Assembly (NCBI GenBank): GCA_034401135.1
Contig: JAWZSP010000003.1
Coordinates: forward strand, 2,356,001 to 2,420,000
DNA from: Volutella citrinella
Taxonomy: Eukaryota > Ascomycota > Sordariomycetes > Hypocreales > Nectriaceae
Length of the DNA stretch: 64,000 nucleotides
Direction: 5' to 3'
A program made the position numbers and the translations under genes. This document shows, piece by piece, positions 11,401 through 24,700 of the stretch. The notes under the pieces are model-generated. The model saw nothing but the letters and a program-made list of their open reading frames with translations. It was not told where the DNA came from and searched no databases. Each line of letters opens with the position of its first letter. Position 1 is the stretch's first letter.

Positions 11401-14400
11401 CGAGAAGCGTCTCCAACCATGAGCGAGGTATCATCCCTTGTCAACCAAGCCGCGGAGCCCCGAGTTTCTGCCCAGCTAGACATAGAAGGGGATTCAACGT
11501 TGTGCGTAGTAGGCATCACTGTGGCTACTACTACTGAAGACAGGAAATCCTACGGGTACCTGTCTCTTGTACCATCCTAGCCCAGCGGGCAAGGAATTGA
11601 TCGTCACCTTACAACCAATCAGTTTACTCGCAGACCAGTCCTCGTCGCCCAATTTTATCATCCTCTGTCTGCGCATTGCATACTCCTCACTGCTCAGGCC
11701 AGAAGCCTCAGCTCCAGGGCCCGATGGAACCAATTTGATTTGAAGCTGGGGTTTGTAAGGGTCAAGGCGGCCGATGATGCCAGGACCCCATGGAACATCC
11801 AGCATACAGTCCAAGCTGCAGTTCTTCTAATCTTCCTTTCAAGGATGTGAGCTTCCTAGCTTGACTCTTGTCGTCGTCAGCTCTAGGCCCGCCTCGCACC
11901 CCACCTTGCCTCCCCACTTTAACCAGAACGGGCGATCATCCAACCGCTCTTTTGCGCTGCCGTTGGAAGCGTGGAGAGATGCGGAATGGGCCAAAGAAAT
12001 GGGCCACACTAGTGAAGAAGGGTGTCTTCGAATTGACAGGCTGCTCCAAGCTGAGCCGCCGTCCTTTCTCATTAAAGTGTTCAACTAGCTTGCTTCGTGC
12101 GGGCTGCCCTTTTTGGACAATTATCTCCTGTTGTACACCACCTTTCTGGCGTCAACTCCGGAGTACCAACCAATATTGTCCTTCTGACTCGGGAGCGGAC
12201 ATGGGGGCGAGGATCGACCGGAGAAACCCAGGCGGGTGGGAGATGTGTCTCAGACCTTCGATTCAGCCGGCGCGATTTGAGAGCCTAATTGTTTGAGAAT
12301 GTCTGGCGGTGCCGCAGCCACACAAGGCCGATGTCAATGACAGCTCAACGGGACACGCTACTACTTGTCGCACAACGAGCTACACGAAGCTCTCAACCAG
12401 CTCACCTGCATGCCTGGGTATATCGTGTTTGCGTATGTGGCCATTGTCCGTCCCGTATTCATGCAAAACATTACCCCTGGAACACCTTGCGCATGTGGTA
12501 TTTCACAGCATGCATGGCTCTATGCCTAGTTAATCCCTTAGATCGAATCGGATTGCCGACATGGTAGCTCAGCAGGACCCGCGCAGCCTCCAGGTCAAGC
12601 CCAGGGTCCTGGCTCGGAAGAACGCCAAGACTGCCGCCGGGAAGATCTGTCACAAATTCACAATATTTCCAACCTGGCGGTTGATGGACAAAAGTGCTCG
12701 CTTTAGTGCCACCCAGACCTTCGATGATCATTCTCTGGGGCTGGTCCGACAAGAGCCATAGTCGACAAGAGACAGGAGTCAAGGGCTCGTGATACCCCAA
12801 GCTCAACCTCTGAGAACATTCCGCGGCCGACTTGCAAACAACATTCCACACCCGTGGTTTGATCCAAGGGCGAATGCACGCCCGTCGGCTTCCGTGTCGT
12901 ACCCGTCAGTCATCCGTCAGTCATCCAAACAGCTGTGCAAAGTGTTACCTTGCACAGCTCCACCGCGTCATCCAGGGCTCCTCTCGGGAACCACAAGCCT
13001 TCACCCTGCACCCTCGCCTCCTCGTCCTGGCTTCCCGTCACTGTCTGGTAGGCAGATATGTGTTCTCGACCGACCCGCCCCGCCATTGCCCAAATATAGG
13101 CGTTTTGGGTGTTCCATCCGCAAATACTGGACGGATACTTGTCTTGCCTACTCCGTAATGCACCTTCGATTCCTCGAGTGAGGCCCCAGAAATGGATCCC
13201 TGCCGTTCATTTAGAGCCGCCGTAGAACGGAGCGAATACCCACCAGGCTCATGTGTATATGCCTCGGCGGTCTTTTCTTGCCTTCGCCAGCCTCCTGCAG
13301 AGGCAGGCATGCGAGAACCAAGTTGAGCAACATCCACATAAGACCCCGGTCGTTGTCAACCAAGCATAGACACACTCACAAATAGCGACCGTTGTACCAT
13401 GGCCATCCATACGCATCAGCCTAGGATCCCCCTTCCAACACAATCACCTCCATGCTTGTTCAGTTGACCTTGAACCCAAAATTTTCATGTTGCTCTGCAT
13501 CGGGGTCCTTCACACCGCACATTGTTAAAGTGCTTTAGTGCTACCCCGTGCATTCTGCATTGACTACTCCGGCTCCGCACGCGCAATGGATCCAATCCAC
13601 ATCGGTTGTACCGCGATAACCTTCAGATGGTCCCCTGGACCAGAGGGCGGAAGGACGGAAAAACGGAAATGGGTGGCCACAGCATTAGTGGGTCAGCCAC
13701 ATCGGGTGCCAGAGCACTCTGAACGGAGTGCCCGCTTAAGGCTGGTTACGCATATCAATAAGTGAAGAGCATATTCGCCTTGAGACGGGCAATAGCTGGA
13801 TCTCGAAGCCTCAGATCTAATCGGGATATCCAGCACAGAGCGAGCCACTTTGGGCCATCAACATCTCGATCACCACCCGTTTCTTGATGTCAACAAGGCG
13901 TCGCCATCAAGCTGCGCGGAAGATTGCTCGGCAACAAAGGCCAGACTAATAAAAGCGGCGGTTCACCCCGCATATCTCAACCGACCAACCAAGAAACCAG
14001 TCAGCCCGCACTTGAGCGGGCAGCCACACCCAACCCTTCCTTGACGACCAACTAACTTAAGTAGTACGTAGTAGTGGAACCAACGGCCAGCCCATGAATG
14101 GGTGGGGTTTGAGGCTGGGCTACATATCGGACCCGAGGGGGGCGCGTCTGCTAATTCCTTGCTAGTGCTGGCAACTTACTACCCAGCTGGGCAAGTCATC
14201 TACCTCGGACTGTGCTGTGTTCGTTCGCTTCGCTAGGTACCGGTCTGTGTGGCTCTGACCCCGGTCGAACTAGACCTCGACCACCCGAGATTCCGGTACG
14301 TACTGGACTGTTCAGGAAAGGCTGTGGCGGAGACCCATGCTGCAATATGGACATCTGAAACACGCGCCAGCCCATCCCGTTTCTTCTTTTGTCTGCTTGG

Positions 14401-14863
14401 TGGTCCAAGGATGACCCATGGATGAGGCCGTGTTTCCTTGCACCTGGCCTGCTGAAGCCATGAACACCCATAAACGCCCAAGAACCACGAGCAAAAGGAC
14501 GAGAGAGTGTGAAAAAGCAAAATCAATTCGCTGGGTCCCAGAGTTCCACTTCTGGGCTTCAGCTGGCGCTTGAACAAACCGTTGGTCCCGTAGCGCCTCG
14601 AATCCCCCGACGCGGTGACCGTGGCCCTCGCCCCGAACGAAATCGCCACCCGAGCGGAGACGATATCTGCTGCCTTTTGGGGCCATAGCTTGCAAGCCTT
14701 GTTTTCAGCTCGCAAGATGCCACAGTCTGGTTAAAATGAGGCGAGACTCGAGCCACAACTGGGTGCAACGTCAGCTGCGTCAGATAATATCGACCAAGGT
14801 CTGGGTGGATGGATGGACGGAGCAGCCTCCATTCGGTCGATGCATGCACTTGCCCGCTGGCCT

Positions 14864-14882
14864 GCCCGCCCGCCCGCCCGCC
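14864..14882. repeat. Short (GCCC)n repeat
   Basis: A run of GCCC units in intergenic sequence, with no other feature attached. Confidence 0.7.
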
Positions 14883-17025
14883 GTGCTCCTGAGCCAATTG
14901 CTTCGTGGGGCACTGAGTGATTCAATGACGCTGCTGGATCGGTCAAGCGGCAATGAGACACGGCCTAACAAGCCTAACAGCCGGCCCCACTGGCTCGCGA
15001 AAGCTGGCCTAGCCTCCATCCGAACTCTGTCTCCTCTTGGACATGCCCCCCTCCAGAAAGGCAGTTAGTTGATTGACGCTTTTCTTTTCCACACGCACAC
15101 ACGATTTGTCGAGCCTCGACCGTTCCCAATGCGCCACCTGAGTACTCCATAACGGTAGCCTGTCAACCAGTTGTTTGGCCATGTTCATAGCAGCGTCATC
15201 ATAGCCTAGGAGGCTCTGGGCACGTGGCTCTGCCGCTTTTTCCATCCGCAGTGGGCTTCTGATGTCAATGAATGTTGTCGGCTATGCTATCAGTCAAGTC
15301 GTTTTGGTATTCAGCTCATGAGCAGGTTGCATATGTTTGCCGTGGAATTCTCACAGCTAATGGCGGCCGGCTGTTCACTCTTCACGCCTCAATGTTGTGC
15401 TCACTCTGCTCTTCTTCTCTACGGTCCTGTTTTTTCGGGTTAGCAGCGCTCTAAAGTGGCATGAGGGTTTCCGAATAGCTGGATGCCTTGCAACTTTCAA
15501 GAGAGCCTCGAAGGCTGTGAGGTAGCCCAGAAGCAGGCCATCGTCGGCCACGCCGGCCACGCTGCCCTTTATGTTTAGTTTCCGACGATTTGGCCTTCAC
15601 ATGAGCTAAATCGCACGACCCCTTGACGCCTAGCCACGCGCGGTACCACTGAGTATCGCAAATCTCATCCCTACTAATAGTATTCATTGCTAGCCAGCCC
15701 CGGACGAACAACTCTCCCGTCCTTTCCACCACGCAAGCGCCGCATGGCCCAGGCTAGACGCCGATGGGAAGAGTGCCCGAAAAAGTTGGCCATCTGTCAG
15801 AAGTTATGTGGATCTCTCAACTGTTCTGCACAGTTCTCGCTTTTCAGACCTGGCCATTCCCTGCAGTCTGTGGCATCCCATGACCCTCAGTTGCTACACT
15901 GGTTGCCCTGCAGCGTTTGCGTACGTACGGAGTACCGGTATTCAACTGGCCCCGCTCATCAGTGGCATAGCCCCTTCCAGCAGGACACCTGGCATCGGCG
16001 ATTACCGATGGTGAAGGATTTCCCATCAATGGCAAGGGCAGACCTGTCATTGTCTAGTCTCGCTTATTAGCCCAGTGGACTGGGCAAGCAAGCAGAGTTG
16101 GCGGATCAAAGATCAGCGTAATCCCTGCTAGTATTCCCCGGCCCATCTGCCCATCACCCGAGAATCTACGAGTAACCACGATTGAAAGCAGCGCATTGAG
16201 CAGTGATCGACAGATGAGGCTGGAGGCTGTAACGGCTGGCACGTAACGCTGCACGTTTCTGCCATTCGGCACAAGGATGTGTGCCCAAATTACTTGCAAA
16301 GTCAGACCAGTTGCGTCAACAGTGGCAGGGAGCTGGCCCACCATCAAGACTGAGACGTGCCACAATGTGCGTGTGTGTTAGTGGTAATGATGATGGTGAG
16401 AATGGGTAATTACTCTGACCTCAGCAGCAGCATTCGTAGCAAGCCACTCCCCTCTCTAAGCTGACGGGCTATTAGATGCAGCGCAGATTTTGCGACACTA
16501 ACAATTCGTGATTGCATACGCGGACGCTGGATGAGAATTCCGCACTTGAAGCGGGCAGATTAGGGACGAAGCGAGCTGCTGGGCAAGGGGGCGCAAGAGA
16601 TTGTGGGAAAAAGCAAGGAGTGGCAAGCATCTGCTCAGCTTGGCCCAGGCTTTCACTCGGCTCTTTTGCAACCAACCCTTGAGCCCTGCCAATTTCCGGC
16701 AACGCCTCATCTTGAATCTTGACTGACTTGGGGAGTGGGGGCTTGCTGCGAGTTGCCCATCTCGGACACAATGCCTTTCGCCGACCGAGAACGAAGTTGG
16801 TTGGTTCTAGAGCTCGAGAGGCTCTTTGGGGGGGAGGGGGGTCAAAGAGCGCTTACTTGCGACGCCCCAGGTTTCTGGGCTTGGACGCCTAAGCCGGGAC
16901 TCCCTGATGATGAGGGCGTTTCACACACGGCGCGTAATTGATGGTGGGTTCTCGCCCGCTCCCTGGCCCGAGGCCGGCAGCGCTTAGTTCGGTTGACACT
17001 ACCCTCACTGTCCCCGAACTCCCAG

Positions 17026-17070
17026 GACAAGACAAGACAAGACGGGACAGGACGGGCCAAGACGAGACAG
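17026..17070. repeat. Degenerate pentamer repeat (GACAA/GACGG)9
   Basis: Nine consecutive pentamers: three perfect GACAA units followed by GACGG, GACAG, GACGG, GCCAA, GACGA and GACAG. It is intergenic and looks like a decaying minisatellite. Confidence 0.8.
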
Positions 17071-18727
17071 CCTGTTCCGTCCAGGCGCTCCCGAGTCGTC
17101 CCAACATGGCTGGTCTATCGCCGGCCTAGCGAACCTTGGACTGGTCCAGCAAGCAAACACAAGGGGAGATACTATCTCCACCACTTTCCCCATTTCGTCT
17201 TTCAGCTTTCAGCTTCCATTATCAGCATCAGCATCATCATCATCGTCGTCAGGGCCCCTTCCAGGGATCCAGCATCTTGGCTCGCCTTCACCGATTCTTT
17301 GCACGATGTCGACATCGTCGACAGACCCGGCGCACGTTCCCGTGTCTGTCCGGCTTCTATTCCTGTGCTTCTGTTGGCCCCCAGGCCATCCTCGTCCGCT
17401 TACCACTGCCCTCCCTGTCAGCCCGTCCTCTCATCTCAGGTCACTCACACTCTGACACCCACGCCGCGCGCGGGCTGGTGAGTGAGAATTGGTCATACGC
17501 CAACGGCCGCTAGTGCATCCTTCCCATGTGGCGTTTCACCTTTCATTTATTTGTTTTTATTTAGCTTCGGTTGCTTTTGAGACCGAATTACCATGCTAAC
17601 CATTTGACTGCCGGTATGTTTGATCGATCCCGTCCAAGCCTCGAGCGGCCCAATTTTTGTTCGGGGGGTTGGCCCATTTTTGGATTGGGGGGGGGTTCTC
17701 GTTGCCGTCGTTGGATCGACCTTGATCCCTGACATGTCCCCCAACCTGGTTACGATCACACGGTGTTGCCGCTCCGCCTTGAGCCTCCGTGCTGCCAATG
17801 TGCGTTGCAAATCAAACGCAAAGCTGCATCGTGACGCATCGTTTAGGTCGACTCGAATCCTACGAGGGAAATACGCTCTTGCCGTGGTTCCTTTTCCACC
17901 AGGGCCGAGCCCCCCGCTTACAAGACCGGCTCCAAACGCCCCATCGCCATCAGTGTAACCCATGCTCAGCGAGGCTTAGGTGTTGGCCCAAGTTGTTGGG
18001 GATGCCATGCGATGCGCTGACTCACGGGGGGCTCGTCGACCAGGATGGTGGGTGCCATCTATGAAACTCTTTAATTCTCTTTTCCTAGCCTGCCTGCCTA
18101 TCCTTTCTCCGGGGTCATGGCGCTAGCTATGCTCATATGAAGGAACAAAGGTAAATCATGAGATTGGTTCCTCCCATCCTTGCGTCCATCCGCTCACATA
18201 CATCCCCTTTTCCTTTCCTCCCTCACTCAAAACTCATATTTGTACTTGCGTAGAGTAGATACGCAATGAAGAAGGGCTAGGGACGACTCGCGCTCCATGG
18301 CTTCAGTTGAACAACCAGTGCGTAGAGAGCACCACAAAATAGTGAACCAACGCCGACAACTCTCCCCTCTATCCAACTATCGCACCCGAGTCGTAGATGA
18401 GGCCAAGTACGAAACAAGGGGAGACAAGCAACAAAAAATCAATGAACCAGGGGAACGCTTGCCAACCCATCTATCTGAACCGTTGGCGGCAAAATACCCA
18501 TCTCGCCCAAACACAAATCAAATAAGAAATACCAACAACACCGAAACACTGCCCATTTGCGGCTTCCGGCCATGCTTGTCAAGACCCATCGCACGGCCTT
18601 GGTTTCAGTCCATGGCATTGGAATTGCTGAGCATGTAGGAAGTTAGGTCGGGTTTCGATGACCCTCTGTCCACAGAATCCCTCAATCATTCATCCCTAGG
18701 GTTTCGGGTCGGGAAAACGTCTCAACC

Positions 18728-21700
18728 TCAGTGGGGGAAGAGCCTGTCTTTGAAGGACGAGCCTTGAGAGGACGTAAAGCTGTTCCTGTTGCTGTTTTCA
18801 TCCCGTTGAGTGCCAAAAGCCATGTTTTCTGTCTTCTGGCCGTCCTCGGTGCTCGCCGTACTCTGTCGTCGGATCGCCTTCTTGGTGAGGACCCCCTTTG
18901 GTCGCTCGCCATGGACAGACGAAGATAGTTTGTCAGTCGACGTGTCGCCAACTGCTTTCTTTGTCAACTTTCGGGGCTGGCGCTTGTGCGAATGAGGCCC
19001 CGATGCATCGATAGCAGCACCTGTATCCAAATAGTCATCGCTCGAATTGCGGCTAGGTACAACGCCGGATCTTGATGTGTTGCTGTGACAAGAATGATCG
19101 CGGATGGGGACTGATGGCGACCTCCTTCGTTGGTCGTCATACACAGGCCTGTCCTGTACTTGGATCTCCGTCGAGTCGGCTGGTTGTTTGAACGCGGCCT
19201 GTTGCTGCACTGGATCTAGAAGATTCTTCATAGTGAGGCTCGAAACCGCCGCCGATTGTGCCACTTCGGTAGGGGGCGTAAGTCGAGGCTTTGATCCGTT
19301 GGGCTCAGGCTTGGCGATAGGCGTAGGCTCGGGCTTGGGCTCAGCTTTGGCCTTTACAGGTTCGGGGGCCGGTGCAGGGTGCTGTGCCTTGTTAGCGAAC
19401 GGATTCCCTTGTAATACCATCGTGGTTCTTACGTCTGGGGTAAGGTATGCGTCCAGTTTCTTCTTGAGAACATCAGACCTTACAGGTTTCGCCAGATAAT
19501 CATTCATGCCAGCTGCGAGGCACTTCTCCCGGTCACCCTGGATGGCAGAGGCGGTCATCGCAATTACCAAGATTTTTCTCACGGCATCCAAGGGGTCCTT
19601 GCGGATGAGTTTGGTTGCTTCATAGCCATCAAGGACTGGCATCTGGACATCCATGAGGACAATATGATAAGGCTTTCCTTCCCTAGCCTTCTCTCGGAGC
19701 GCCTCGACAGCTTTGAGGCCGTTCTCGTATGCAACAACTCCCGAGAAGCCCAGTCGCTGCACATACTGTATCGCAATCTTTTGGTTGATGGGGTTATCCT
19801 CGGCGACACAGATACGGACCTCACCCTTGGGTAGCCTGGATAGATCCAAGAATGGATTCGGTGAGCTGACAGGTTCCAACGGAGTCGTCATCGTTGAGTC
19901 ACGGTCAATGGGAGGGGAAGATTTCGACTGGGCATCGCCTGCTGCCACGTCCGACTTGGCTTTCTCGAACGTCACAGTGAACCAAGCCGTCGTGCCAACC
20001 GTCTCCTCGCTTTCAAGTCGGATCTTGCCCTTCATCATCATCTCGATGAGGGACTTGCAAATGCTTAGTCCCAGGCCGCTACCACCATACTTTCTCGCTG
20101 TGCTGGCATCAGCTTGGCTGAATGGCTGGAATAGTTTGGCCAGCTGCTGCGGCGGGATGCCGATTCCGGTGTCGCGAACCCAGAACGTCAGAGTTGCATG
20201 TTCCTTCGTCTCTTTATCCAGACGGGCGCCAATTGTGATTGATCCATCCTCAGTAAACTTCAAGCTGTTTCCAATGAGGTTGCCAAGCACCTGATGCAGA
20301 CGAATGGGGTCGCCGAAGATGAGCATCGGTGGCAGGTTGATGTCCTGGATAATTTTGACGTTCTTCTTGGAAGTCTTTTCGCGGTTGCTGTACGAGACTG
20401 CGCGAACAACTTCGCGAACCATGTCTTCCGGGTTGAAGGCGATGATATACAGCTTCATCTTGTCGGCCTCCATTTTCGAGAAATCGAGGATATCATTGAT
20501 GACGGTCAACAAGAGGTCGGCAGAGACACGGATAGAATCGGCCATCTCAAGCTGGTCCCTGTTCAGGCTGCTGTCACGGAGCAACTCGGAGTTTCCAATG
20601 ACACCGTTCAGGGGGGTTCGAAGCTCATGCGAAACGTTTGCCAGGAAGATGGACTTTGCCTTGGCCGCCTCCTCAGCGAGCTTGGTATTGCGTTTCGCCT
20701 CTGCTTCTGCGTTCTTTGCCTTAGTCTCTGCCTCCAGTGCTTTGGCCAGGGCGCGCTTCTGGACCGTCACCATGGACCGGTTCTCTGCCGAAATCTTCTC
20801 AACGTTTTTCATAGCCAAGGCATTAGAGTAACTGATGCCAATTTGGTTGACAAGAAGCTGCAAGACGATCACATTGCGGTCGGTGAAGGCACCAGGTTGG
20901 CCTTCCAGATACAGAACTCCAAGCAATGGCTTGGTGCCATGGCAAATAGGGATGGCGATGATTCCCTTGCCGACGGGGTTCCTCTGCAGCCATGACTCGC
21001 TGACATTTCCAAACCTCTCGTCGGCAATTAGGTCAGGAACGAACACCGCCTCCAGGAATCGGGAGCAGTAGAGGATGACATTTTCGGCAATCAACGACGT
21101 ACCGGACAATGGTAGCCCAGGGTTATGAGCAGACGCACCCCTCTCGGGATCGCCACTTGCTGCAATACACCACGAATCTGAACCATTCTCCTGGACGACA
21201 ATAGCTGCCCGAGTAGCAGAGCCACCGCACGTCTGTAGAATGACGTCGCACATGGTCTTGAGAAGCTCGTCGATTTTCAGGACTGACGAGATGACTTGCG
21301 ATGAGACGAGAATAGCATGCAAGTCGATCATATCAAGAGCAGGCAATCCAGCTCCGGGCTCATTCTGGATGTTCATCGAGCCACGCCAAGCTCCAATGCG
21401 TTCCCCTTTCAGTTCATTCAGGGTATTGGAGGGAATTTGGGCAAGGTCAGCCCCATCTGGATCGGCCGGATCCACGGCTCGATATTGAATAGAACCGGCG
21501 TCAGCAACAAAGTCAGTTTGCACACCGACCTCCGTTGTCCGGTGGTTCCGTGTAGGCCCGTGCAAGAGAAGGCTATGCTCTCCTTCAATCGCCTTGGAGA
21601 TGCCAGTAGCACCCATCTGTCGGAACACCGCAACAGCGTCTCGCAACGCAGCGCACGCAGATCGGCGAGCACTCCGACGGATGAATAAGCCCGCCAAGAG

Positions 21701-24700
21701 ATAGTTACCCAGGGCTTCGTCAAAGAGGGCATCGTGCTCGGCGGCATGATCGAGCGCCTCCTCGTAGTGCTGGATGGCTGTTCCGTGGTCTTTGGACAGC
21801 TCAGAGATCTGGGCTTGGAGCAGCTTCGACCAGGCACGGTAGTTGATATCAGACGCCACAGCCCAATCGTCTGTCATCCTCACAAACTTCCTCAGTTCCT
21901 TGATTACTTCTTCAACACGGGAGGAAAGGTCTTCTGCAGCGGGTCGGGGGTCTTGCATCCGCCTCAAGAGCTGGCCAGTCAATGACAACCCATAAAAGAG
22001 AACAACCAACCTGCTGTTTCGAATTGACCACAAGTTGACCAGCTGGTCAACACATTTTTTCCCAATCTCTACGGCACGGTCATAGTGGCCGTATAGAAAC
22101 AGGGGGACGATTTCAAAAGTCTCGTAGAAGAGAGAGGACCGATTGCTTTCATTCCCACCGGCGGCCAGCCAGTTCTTGTACGTAATGGAGTTGTGGCGAT
22201 CGTCATTCATGACTTCCAATGGGTTGCTAGTGTTGGTTTTGCCCTGGAGCGCTCGCGCAACTTGTCTCACAGCGATGAGAACGGAGCCACCGCGGGAGTC
22301 AAAATACCAATTGGGAACCTCTTCACAGCTGTATTGGCAGAAGTCCTCGAGGTCGGAGCAATTCTCACTGCTGAAGAACTTGAATGCAGCAGAGATGCCG
22401 AAGCTGAGGATGGTGCAAATCCTGTCCCCTGCAACAGCAGCATACTCGACGGCGTCCTCCATCTGTGCCAGAATAACAGGCATGGTCAAATGGACGTGCC
22501 CGACGCACATTGGATACAGCATCAGGCCTCTGGCGAGAGAGAAAGAATCTTGAGTTTGGTAGAGCAATTCCTGAGACATTGTACCCAGCTCAACCGCAAA
22601 TTGGGTCATGTTGAATCGAGCCAGGGCAATCATGGAATAGTACAGAAACCCAATGCCCGATTGGGGGTACTGGCCGAGGTCCAGATGCATCTCGATCATC
22701 TTGAGCGTGAGGTGGTAGTATCGCAAGCCATCAGACCACCAAGCAGCACTGATTGTCTCTGATAGAACAGCGGCGATTGATGCGGTGGTAGGGTCCTGGG
22801 CAGGCTTAGCATTGACGATATCCGACCGGTCCATGGTCTGAATTCTGATGGACAATTGCTCAAACTTGGCGTCACATTCCTGAAATGTCGGGTTCTCCTC
22901 AATGGAGACGCCCAGGGAAACCAGGCATTGTTTAAGACAGATCAGAGCGGCCTTGGGGTCTCCGGACTGAGCATGAATCCTTGATTGCAGGACGTATGCC
23001 GGTGCCATGTCGAAGGGCGTCTTGGAATTTTCGAAAATTGCCTTCAAGGCATCTCCAGCCAACCCGTGCTGCTCCAAAAACAGATAGCATTCAGCTGCCC
23101 GGAGATAGAGCTGCATGGTCTCGTCATAACAAGACTCTTCGGTCTCATCAGTCCAGGCATTATCAGCAAGCAAAGCGACAGCAGCACTGTAATACTTGGC
23201 TGCAGTGGGCCGCGCACATTTCTCTGTGGCAGCCTGGGCTCTCTCTGAAAGTAGTCGACGGAAATAACGCCTATTTGGGACGCGGCGCTTGATAATTTCA
23301 ACGGCCTCGCAGGTGTGAAAGGCAATGCTGTCGCGGTCTCGTGCCTCAACGCCGTAGTATTTGTGTAGAGTTTGGGTAATGATGAAGTGCATCCTCTTAG
23401 AGTTGCATTCCTTCAATGCCGCCGAGGCGTGGATATATCGATCATGGGCAAATCGGAAGCGGACATCCGTCTCAGTGGGAACAATGATGTAGGCTTGTAT
23501 GGCGGCCTGGAGTCCAATAATCGCCTCTCCCTGAGAATACGTCTTCGCGCCAACTGCAGAACAACCCCAGGCTTCGTCTTCAAAGTCAAACTCGCCACTC
23601 ATGAGGTGACAGACCAGTTCGAACGAGAATGAGTTCCCAATCAGTGCTGCCCATGCCAGGAGAGTGCGGGCGGCGGGAGGGAGTTCGCTCAAGCGTCTAG
23701 TGATAAATCCCGTGTCGAGAACGTCGTAATCTTTTTCGCCTTGAAACTGATCAAAGAGTCTATCGAGGTCAAAATGCCATTGGCTATCTCGGTATTCATA
23801 CCAGATGCACCGTTTGCGATGGCAGGCGCTGAGCATCTCTCGCATGTAAAACGGATTGCCGGCGGTTTTAGACTGGATGACCAAAGCGAGCGAAAGCACT
23901 TCTTCCTGCGGCCGACACAAGGTGGCCGAGACGTATTGCACAATGTCCTCCTCGCGCAGGGGAGAGAGCTTAATGTGTGTCACAACGGGCCCACTGGCGC
24001 CATGCCGGGGCAGTTCTGTAATACGTCGTCAGCCAAATCATAGTAATGGGGCAAACAGCTCCACGTACCGTCTAATTCAGGAGGGTGCAGTATAGATTGG
24101 ATTTTCTCCCCGGAGATCTCTTCAGGGCGATATGTGACCACAATAACCAGTTTCATTCTTGAGGCGATGATCTGAGAAATCAGGTCCAGCGACTCATCGT
24201 CGGCAAAGTGGAGATCATCGAGGCAAAAGCAGATGAACTTGTGGGCAGAAAATACCCTGAGAACGTCCAGAAAAATGTTCATCAGGCGCATCGTCTTTGT
24301 AGATGTCCCTGCTCGGAGAAAGTCTTGGGAGCCTTGGGAAGCGATGCTGGGGTTTCTCGTGTTTGGGCCAGGAGAACTTCCTGGCGATGAGCCCCGTCGT
24401 TTTCCGCCGGCGCGCCCGTTGTTCCCCAGCCGCATAGAATGCTGTGAGATAGAAATGGACCGCGAAACGGAAACATCGGGTGGGCCGAGCAAAAACTCCG
24501 GCAGGCCAAGCATCCTATGCAGCATCGGCCAGACTGGTCTAACAAACTGCTTCAGGCCTTGGTGGAATGGCGTATCAGTGTTCCTTTCGCCAAAGACTTG
24601 CTTGAAGAGGGACGAGAGCAGTTTGAGCAGAGGCCCAAAGGCAGTTCGCCTCGCAGTATCAAACTTTGCCGTGGCACAGTAGCCTCGCCGCCGCGCTTCT

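Larger units (their letters stand above)
8495..18727. other. 10.2-kb region without a convincing gene
   Basis: The left part should hold the promoter and 5' UTR of the proline-rich gene, and the right end the 3' UTR of the histidine kinase. Between them, every open frame is short, overlaps frames on the other strand and lacks a recognisable domain. I see no rRNA or tRNA, no long terminal repeats and no transposase. Small simple repeats are listed separately. One minus-strand frame (11494-11814) is slightly protein-like but unsupported. Long non-coding transcripts are possible and cannot be seen from sequence. Confidence 0.55.
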
